Assembly (NCBI GenBank): GCA_964019165.1
Contig: OZ025275.1
Location: forward strand, 14,004,374-14,068,373
Reading direction: 5' to 3'
DNA: 64,000 nucleotides
Source: Mastigias papua
Lineage: Eukaryota > Cnidaria > Scyphozoa > Rhizostomeae > Mastigiidae
In this document: in pieces, positions 55,414 to 64,000 of the stretch
Position numbering within the stretch: position 1 is the stretch's first letter
Layout: each line of letters opens with the position of its first letter
The notes under the pieces: generated by a model
Told to the model about the DNA's origin: nothing
Databases searched by the model: none
Seen by the model: only the letters and a program-made list of their open reading frames with translations
Position numbers and translations under genes: made by a program

Positions 55414-55899
55414 GTCAAACAGATGAAATCGGTACCAAATATAATGTTGTTTATATTTTCTGTGCGTTGTTTCTGCTTTTGGGATAAATAGCAGATAAAC
55501 TGATGATATATATATATATATATGTATATATACACCTCCTTGGAAATTGGAGCAATTTATCTGTGGATGAGACACAAGGAATAAGTCGTAGCAAATGTGA
55601 GCTTTTGGTGTGACTGGCTATTGGGGGTCTAACGGGTGCGGCAGTCATTCTGAATAACACACTAGTTCCCAGCAGCATCTGTGCTCAGAATCCTGCATCA
55701 CACTTCATCAACCAACTTGGAAGACAGTGGACATCATCAGAGCTGACAGCTACTCAAAAATTAGGCTCCTATGTTCATACGTTCTAGTATGGGACTTCGG
55801 GTGACACTTCATCTTCAGTCACTTTTCCCATAAGAAGTACACAAGGCCTGAATGGTACTCTACAGTTTTTCCATCTTCACGCACACTAAATAGCTTTCA
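55414..55899. other. Spacer between foldback transposon and satellite array
   Basis: Holds a short interrupted (AT)n at about 55507-55532 and otherwise no recognisable gene or repeat. The array begins without a sharp boundary near 55900, where the first unit is diverged (GGTAATTTTTGGGCAGCC for the usual GGTCATTTTTGGGCAAAA). Confidence 0.6.
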
Positions 55900-58800
55900 C
55901 TTTTGGTAATTTTTGGGCAGCCTACCAAGGCTATAGTCTTACTTTTTGGCCAAAACTGGCTCATTTTCATCACTTTTCAATGTGTAATCAAAATCAATCA
56001 ATTTCAATCTTGGTCATTTTTGGGCAAAATACCAAGGCTATAGCCTTACTTTTTGGCCAAAAATGGCTCATTTTCATCACTTTTCAATGTGTAATCAACA
56101 TCAATCAATTTCAATCTTGGTCATTTTTGGGCAAAATACCAAGGCTATAGCCTTACTTTTTGGCCAAAAATGGCTCATTTTCATCACTTTTCAATGTGTA
56201 ATCAAAATCAATCAATTTCAATCTTGGTCATTTTTGGGCAAAATACCAAGGCTATAGCCTTACTTTTTGGCCAAACATGGCTCATTTTCATCACTTTTCA
56301 ATGTGTAATCAAAATCAATCAATTTCAATCTTGGTCATTTTTGGGCAAAAATACCAAGGCTATAGCCTTACTTTTTGGCCAAAAATGGCTCATTTTCATC
56401 ACTTTTCAATGTGTAATCAAAATCAATCAATTTCAATCTTGGTCATTTTTGGGCAAAATACCAAGGCTATAGCCTTACTTTTTGGCCAAATATGGCTCAT
56501 TTTCATCACTTTTCAATGTGTAATCAAAATCAATCAATTTCAATCTTGGTCATTTTTGGGCAAAATACCAAGGCTATAGCCTTACTTTTTGGCCAAATAT
56601 GGCTCATTTTCATCACTTTTCAATGTGTAATCAAAATCAATCAATTTCAAACTTGGTCATTTTTGGGCAAAATACCAAGGCTATAGCCTTACTTTTTGGC
56701 CAAAAATGGCTCATTTTCATTACTTTTCAATGTGTAATCAAAATCAATCAATTTCAATCTTGGTCATTTTTGGGCAAAATACCAAGGCTATAGCCTTACT
56801 TTTTGGCCAGAAATGGCTCATTTTCATCACTTTTCAATGTGTAATCAAAATCAATCAATTTCAATCTTGGTCATTTTTGGGCAAAATACCAAGGCTATAG
56901 CCTTACTTTTTGGCCAAATATGGCTCATTTTCATCACTTTTCAATGTGTAATCAAAATCAATCAATTTGAATCTTGGTCATTTTTGGGCAAAATACCAAG
57001 GCTATAGCCTTACTTATTGGCCAAAAATGGCTCATTTTCATCACTTTTCAATGTGTAATCAAAATCAATCAATTTCAATCTTGGTCATTTTTGTGCAAAA
57101 ATACTAAGGCTATAGCCTTACTTTTTGGCCAAAACTCGCTCAATTTCATCACTTTTCAATGTGTAATCAAAATCAATCAATTTCAATCTAGGTCATTTTT
57201 GTGCAAAAATACCAAGGCTATAGCCTTACTTTTTGGCCAAAAATGGCTCATTTTCATCACTTTTCAATGTGTAATCAACATCAATCAATTTCAATCTTGG
57301 TCATTTTTGGGCAAAATACCAAGGCTATAGCCTTACTTTTTGGCCAAAACTCGCTCAATTTCATCACTTTTCAATGTGTAATCAAAATCAATCAATTTCA
57401 ATGTTGGTCATTTTTGGGCAAAATACCAAGGCTATAGCCTTACTTTTTGGCCAAAAATGGCTCATTTTCATCACTTTTCAATGTGTAATCAACATCAATC
57501 AATTTCAATCTTGGTCATTTTTGGGCAAATTACCAAGGCTATAGCCTTACTTTTTGGCCAAAAATGGCTCATTTTCATCACTTTTCAATGTGTAATCAAA
57601 ATCAATCAATTTCAATCTTGGTCATTTGTGGGCAAATTACCAAGGCTATAGCCTTACTTTTTGGCCAAAAATGGCTCATTTTCATCACTTTTCAATGTGT
57701 AATCAAAATCAATCAATTTCAATCTTGGTCATTTTTGGGCAAAATACCAAGGCTATAGCCTTACTTTTTGGCCAAAACTGGCTCATTTTCATCACTTTTC
57801 AATGTGTAATCAAAATCAATCAATTTCAATGTTGGTCATTTTTGGGCAAAATACCAAGGCTATAGCCTTACTTTTTGGCCACAAATGGCTCATTTTCATC
57901 ACTTTTCAATGTGTAATCAAAATCAATCAATTTCAATCTTGGTCATTTTTGGGCAAAATACCAAGGCTATAGCCTTACTTTTTGGCCAAAAATGGCTCAT
58001 TTTCATCACTTTTCAATGTGTAATCAAAATCAATCAATTTCAATCTTGGTCATTTTTGGGCAAAATACCAAGGCTATAGCCTTACTTTTTGGCCAAATAT
58101 GGCTCATTTTCATCACTTTTCAATGTGTAATCAAAATCAATCAATTTCAATCTTGGTCATTTTTGGGCAAAATACCAAGGCTATAGCCTTACTTTTTGGC
58201 CAAAACTGGCTCATTTTCATCACTTTTCAATGTGTAATCAAAATCAATCAATTTCAATCTTGGTCATTTTTGGGCAAAATACCAAGGCTATAGCCTTACT
58301 TTTTGGCCACAAATGGCTCATTTTCATCACTTTTCAATGTGTAATCAAAATCAATCAATTTCAATCTTGGTCATTTTTGGGCAAAATACCAAGGCTATAG
58401 CCTTACTTTTTGGCCAAAAATGGCTCATTTTCATCACTTTTCAATGTGTAATCAAAATCAATCAATTTCAATCTTGGTCATTTTTGGGCAAAATACCAAG
58501 GCTATAGCCTTACTTTTTGGCCAAATATGGCTCATTTTCATCACTTTTCAATGTGTAATCAAAATCAATCAATTTCAATCTTGGTCATTTTTGGGCAAAA
58601 TACCAAGGCTATAGCCTTACTTTTTGGCCAAAAATGGCTCATTTTCATCACTTTTCAATGTGTAATCAAAATCAATCAATTTCAATCTTGGTCATTTTTG
58701 GGCAAAATACCAAGGCTATAGCCTTACTTTTTGGCCACAAATGGCTCATTTTCATCACTTTTCAATGTGTAATCAAAATCAATCAATTTCAATCTTGGTC

Positions 58801-61800
58801 ATTTTTGGGCAAAATACCAAGGCTATAGCCTTACTTTTTGGCCAAAAATGGCTCATTTTCATCACTTTTCAATGTGTAATCAAAATCAATCAATTTCAAT
58901 CTTGGTCATTTTTGGGCAAAATACCAAGGCTATAGCCTTACTTTTTGGCCAAATATGGCTCATTTTCATCACTTTTCAATGTGTAATCAAAATCAATCAA
59001 TTTCAATCTTGGTCATTTTTGGGCAAAATACCAAGGCTATAGCCTTACTTTTTGGCCAAAAATGGCTCATTTTCATCACTTTTCAATGTGTAATCAAAAT
59101 CAATCAATTTCAATCTTGGTCATTTTTGGGCAAAATACCAAGGCTATAGCCTTACTTTTTGGCCAAAAATGGCTCATTTTCATCACTTTTCAATGTGTAA
59201 TCAAAATCAATCAATTTCAATCTTGGTCATTTGTGGGCAAAATACCAAGGCTATAGCCTTACTTTTTGGCCAAATATGGCTCATTTTCATCACTTTTCAA
59301 TGTGTAATCAAACTCAATCAATTTCAATCTTGGTCAGTTTTTGGCAAAATACCAAGGCTATAGCCTTACGTTTTGGCCAAAACTGGCTCATTTTCATCAC
59401 TTTTCAATGTGTAATCAAAATCAATCAATTTCAATCTTGGTCATTTTTGGGCAAAATACCAAGGCTATAGCCTTACTTTTTGGCCAAAACTGGCTCATTT
59501 TCATCACTTTTCAATGTGTAATCAAAATCAATCAATTTCAATCTTGGTCATTTTTGTGCAAAAATACCAAGGCTATAGCCTTACTTTTTGGCCAACACTC
59601 GCTCAATTTCATCACTTTTCAATGTGTAATCAAAATCAATCAATTTCAATCTTGGTCATTTTTGGGCAAAATACCAAGGCTATAGCCTTACTTTTTGGCC
59701 ACAAATGGCTCATTTTCATCACTTTTCAATGTGTAATCAAAATCAATCAATTTCAATCTTGGTCATTTTTGGGCAAAATACCAAGGCTATAGCCTTACTT
59801 TTTGGCCACAAATGGCTCATTTTCATCACTTTTCAATGTGTAATCAAAATCAATCAATTTCAATCTTGGTCATTTGTGGGCAAAATACCAAGGCTATAGC
59901 CTTACTTTTTGGCCAAATATGGCTCATTTTCATCACTTTTCAATGTGCAATCAACATCAATCAATGTCAATCTTGGTCATTTTTGGGCAAAATACCAAGG
60001 CTATAGCCTTACTTTTTGGCCAAAAATGGCTCATTTTCATCACTTTTCAATGTGTAATCAAAATCAATCAATTTCAATCTTGGTCATTTTTGGGCAAAAT
60101 ACCAAGGCTATAGCCTTACTTTTTGGCCACAAATGGCTCATTTTCATCACTTTTCAATGTGTAATCAAAATCAATCAATTTCAATCTTGGTCATTTTTGG
60201 GCAAAATACCAAGGCTATAGCCTTACTTTTTGGCCAAAAATGGCTCATTTTCATCACTTTTCAATGTGTAATCAAAATCAATCAATTTCAATCTTGGTCA
60301 TTTTTGGGCAAAATACCAAGGCTATAGCCTTACTTTTTGGCCAAATATGGCTCATTTTCATCACTTTTCAATGTGTAATCAAAATCAATCAATTTCAATC
60401 TTGGTCATTTTTGGGCAAAATACCAAGGCTATAGCCTTACTTTTTGGCCAAATATGGCTCATTTTCATCACTTTTCAATGTGTAATCAAAATCAATCAAT
60501 TTCAATCTTGGTCATTTTTGGGCAAAATACCAAGGCTATAGCCTTACTTTTTGGCCAAAAATGGCTCATTTTCATCACTTTTCAACGTGTAATCAAAATC
60601 AATCAATTTCAATCTAGGTCATTTTTGTGCAAAAATACCAAGGCTATAGCCTTACTTTTTGGCCAAAAATGGCTCATTTTCATCACTTTTCAATGTGTAA
60701 TCAACATCAATCAATTTCAATCTTGGTCATTTTTGGGCAAAATACCAAGGCTATAGCCTTACTTTTTGGCCAAAACTCGCTCAATTTCATCACTTTTCAA
60801 TGTGTAATCAAAATCAATCAATTTCAATGTTGGTCATTTTTGGGCAAAATACCAAGGCTATAGCCTTACTTTTTGGCCAAAAATGGCTCATTTTCATCAC
60901 TTTTCAATGTGTAATCAACATCAATCAATTTCAATCTTGGTCATTTTTGGGCAAAATACCAAGGCTATAGCCTTACTTTTTGGCCAAAAATGGCTCATTT
61001 TCATCACTTTTCAATGTGTAATCAAAATCAATCAATTTCAATCTTGGTCATTTGTGGGCAAATTACCAAGGCTATAGCCTTACTTTTTGGCCAAAAATGG
61101 CTCATTTTCATCACTTTTCAATGTGTAATCAAAATCAATCAATTTCAATCTTGGTCATTTGTGGGCAAATTACCAAGGCTATAGCCTTACTTTTTGGCCA
61201 AAAATGGCTCATTTTCATCACTTTTCAATGTGTAATCAAAATCAATCAATTTCAATCTTGGTCATTTTTGGGCAAAATACCAAGGCTATAGCCTTACTTT
61301 TTGGCCAAAACTGGCTCATTTTCATCACTTTTCAATGTGTAATCAAAATCAATCAATTTCAATCTTGGTCATTTTTGGGCAAAATACCAAGGCTATAGCC
61401 TTACTTTTTGGCCAAAAATGGCTCATTTTCATCACTTTTCAATGTGTAATCAAAATCAATCAATTTCAATCTTGGTCATTTTTGGGCAAAATACCAAGGC
61501 TATAGCCTTACTTTTTGGCCAAAAATGGCTCATTTTCATCACTTTTCAATGTGTAATCAAAATCAATCAATTTCAATCTTGGTCATTTGTGGGCAAAATA
61601 CCAAGGCTATAGCCTTACTTTTTGGCCAAATATGGCTCATTTTCATCACTTTTCAATGTGTAATCAAACTCAATCAATTTCAATCTTGGTCAGTTTTTGG
61701 CAAAATACCAAGGCTATAGCCTTACGTTTTGGCCAAAACTGGCTCATTTTCATCACTTTTCAATGTGTAATCAAAATCAATCAATTTCAATCTTGGTCAT

Positions 61801-64000
61801 TTTTGGGCAAAATACCAAGGCTATAGCCTTACTTTTTGGCCAAAACTGGCTCATTTTCATCACTTTTCAATGTGTAATCAAAATCAATCAATTTCAATCT
61901 TGGTCATTTTTGTGCAAAAATACCAAGGCTATAGCCTTACTTTTTGGCCAACACTCGCTCAATTTCATCACTTTTCAATGTGTAATCAAAATCAATCAAT
62001 TTCAATCTTGGTCATTTTTGGGCAAAATACCAAGGCTATAGCCTTACTTTTTGGCCACAAATGGCTCATTTTCATCACTTTTCAATGTGTAATCAAAATC
62101 AATCAATTTCAATCTTGGTCATTTTTGGGCAAAATACCAAGGCTATAGCCTTACTTTTTGGCCACAAATGGCTCATTTTCATCACTTTTCAATGTGTAAT
62201 CAAAATCAATCAATTTCAATCTTGGTCATTTGTGGGCAAAATACCAAGGCTATAGCCTTACTTTTTGGCCAAATATGGCTCATTTTCATCACTTTTCAAT
62301 GTGCAATCAACATCAATCAATGTCAATCTTGGTCATTTTTGGGCAAAATACCAAGGCTATAGCCTTACTTTTTGGCCAAAAATGGCTCATTTTCATCACT
62401 TTTCAATGTGTAATCAAAATCAATCAATTTCAATCTTGGTCATTTTTGGGCAAAATACCAAGGCTATAGCCTTACTTTTTGGCCACAAATGGCTCATTTT
62501 CATCACTTTTCAATGTGTAATCAAAATCAATCAATTTCAATCTTGGTCATTTTTGGGCAAAATACCAAGGCTATAGCCTTACTTTTTGGCCAAAAATGGC
62601 TCATTTTCATCACTTTTCAATGTGTAATCAAAATCAATCAATTTCAATCTTGGTCATTTTTGGGCAAAATACCAAGGCTATAGCCTTACTTTTTGGCCAA
62701 ATATGGCTCATTTTCATCACTTTTCAATGTGTAATCAAAATCAATCAATTTCAATCTTGGTCATTTTTGGGCAAAATACCAAGGCTATAGCCTTACTTTT
62801 TGGCCAAATATGGCTCATTTTCATCACTTTTCAATGTGTAATCAAAATCAATCAATTTCAATCTTGGTCATTTTTGGGCAAAATACCAAGGCTATAGCCT
62901 TACTTTTTGGCCAAAAATGGCTCATTTTCATCACTTTTCAACGTGTAATCAAAATCAATCAATTTCAATCTAGGTCATTTTTGTGCAAAAATACCAAGGC
63001 TATAGCCTTACTTTTTGGCCAAAAATGGCTCATTTTCATCACTTTTCAATGTGTAATCAACATCAATCAATTTCAATCTTGGTCATTTTTGGGCAAAATA
63101 CCAAGGCTATAGCCTTACTTTTTGGCCAAAACTCGCTCAATTTCATCACTTTTCAATGTGTAATCAAAATCAATCAATTTCAATGTTGGTCATTTTTGGG
63201 CAAAATACCAAGGCTATAGCCTTACTTTTTGGCCAAAAATGGCTCATTTTCATCACTTTTCAATGTGTAATCAACATCAATCAATTTCAATCTTGGTCAT
63301 TTTTGGGCAAAATACCAAGGCTATAGCCTTACTTTTTGGCCAAAAATGGCTCATTTTCATCACTTTTCAATGTGTAATCAAAATCAATCAATTTCAATCT
63401 TGGTCATTTGTGGGCAAATTACCAAGGCTATAGCCTTACTTTTTGGCCAAAAATGGCTCATTTTCATCACTTTTCAATGTGTAATCAAAATCAATCAATT
63501 TCAATCTTGGTCATTTGTGGGCAAATTACCAAGGCTATAGCCTTACTTTTTGGCCAAAAATGGCTCATTTTCATCACTTTTCAATGTGTAATCAAAATCA
63601 ATCAATTTCAATCTTGGTCATTTTTGGGCAAAATACCAAGGCTATAGCCTTACTTTTTGGCCAAAACTGGCTCATTTTCATCACTTTTCAATGTGTAATC
63701 AAAATCAATCAATTTCAATCTTGGTCATTTTTGGGCAAAATACCAAGGCTATAGCCTTACTTTTTGGCCAAAAATGGCTCATTTTCATCACTTTTCAATG
63801 TGTAATCAAAATCAATCAATTTCAATCTTGGTCATTTTTGGGCAAAATACCAAGGCTATAGCCTTACTTTTTGGCCAAATATGGCTCATTTTCATCACTT
63901 TTCAATGTGTAATCAAAATCAATCAATTTCAATCTTGGTCATTTTTGGGCAAAATACCAAGGCTATAGCCTTACTTTTTGGCCAAATATGGCTCATTTTC
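55900..64000. repeat. 107-bp satellite array, about 75 units, open to the right
   Basis: Head-to-tail units of 107 bp (a few of 108 with one extra A in the CAAAAATACC block). Each unit contains the perfect 14-bp palindrome AAGGCTATAGCCTT, the palindrome TTGGCCAA and a CAATCAATTTCAATC stretch. Units differ at few sites, for example the TTGGCCAAA[A/T]AT/ACTGG junction, TTTTTGGGC/TTTTTGTGC/TTTGTGGGC, and AAAATC/AACATC. The dozens of 64-100 codon frames over it arise because 107 is not a multiple of three; they are not genes. The array continues past the right edge. Confidence 0.98.
58960..63876. repeat. 22-unit (2356-bp) higher-order repeat, two copies
   Basis: From about 58960 to 61520 each diagnostic variant recurs 2356 bp later: the NTKAIALRFG-type variant at about 59370 and 61726, the CAACACTCGCTCAATTTC unit at about 59594 and 61950, GTGCAATCAACATC at 59946 and 62302, and CAACGTGTAATC at 60584 and 62940. 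2356 is 22 units plus two single-base insertions. No difference was seen by eye between the copies. A third copy begins at about 63672 and diverges after 1.5 units. Confidence 0.9.

Noticed and set aside
56063..63968. Dozens of 64-118 codon frames (MAHFHHFSMCN...)
   Set aside because: All arise from the 107-bp satellite read in rotating frames; every unit yields the same peptide and stop.
55900..64000. Regular repeat resembling a CRISPR array
   Set aside because: Units are contiguous with no variable spacers, 107 bp long, in animal DNA with introns all around.

Overview
This is animal nuclear DNA. It is AT-rich, its genes are split by many short GT-AG introns, and it carries microsatellites, foldback elements and a large satellite array. 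Metazoan-type families (TMC channels, Mahogunin-type RING ligase, nephrocystin-3-like NTPase) and the abundance of small DNA transposons suggest an invertebrate, perhaps a cnidarian. The taxon is inference. I saw no bacterial, organellar or viral genes.

Layout. (1) 1-11984, minus strand: TMC-A, a transmembrane channel-like gene. I rebuilt 17 exons by joining in-phase splice sites; only the C-terminal end lies beyond the left edge. (2) About 11985-12351: a compact intergenic segment with a perfect CRE palindrome that probably drives two divergent genes. (3) 12352-15126, plus strand: a 924-codon uninterrupted gene for a nephrocystin-3-like STAND NTPase (DUF4062 plus NACHT) ending in a cysteine-rich tail. 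(4) 15127-18315: intergenic, with an almost perfect foldback. (5) 18316-37804, minus strand: TMC-B, a complete 19-exon, 773-residue paralogue of TMC-A with the same intron phases throughout. (6) 37805-40566: intergenic with a foldback element. (7) 40567-49877, plus strand: a complete 15-exon MGRN1/RNF157 (Mahogunin) orthologue of 574 residues. (8) 49878-55900: few genes, with two head-to-head protein-like fragments and a 2.2-kb foldback transposon carrying a LINE reverse-transcriptase remnant. (9) About 55900 to the right edge: at least 75 copies of a 107-bp satellite with a 22-unit (2356-bp) higher-order period.

How the genes relate. The TMC pair is a tandem duplication interrupted by the oppositely oriented NPHP3-like gene. 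The tract separating the paralogues (11985-18315) is that gene, its promoter and its 3' flank. TMC proteins are membrane channel subunits, nephrocystin-3 relatives are ciliary or signalling STAND NTPases, and MGRN1 is a cytosolic E3 ubiquitin ligase. The sequence does not show that they act together.

Mobile DNA. At least six families of short inverted-repeat elements sit in introns and spacers. One family has 9-bp target duplications and consists of two 182-bp copies plus the 2.2-kb copy. There are also hAT-type (CAGTGG ends), mariner-like (TA target) and CACTATAGCACG-ended elements, two LINE fragments and two SINE-like sequences.
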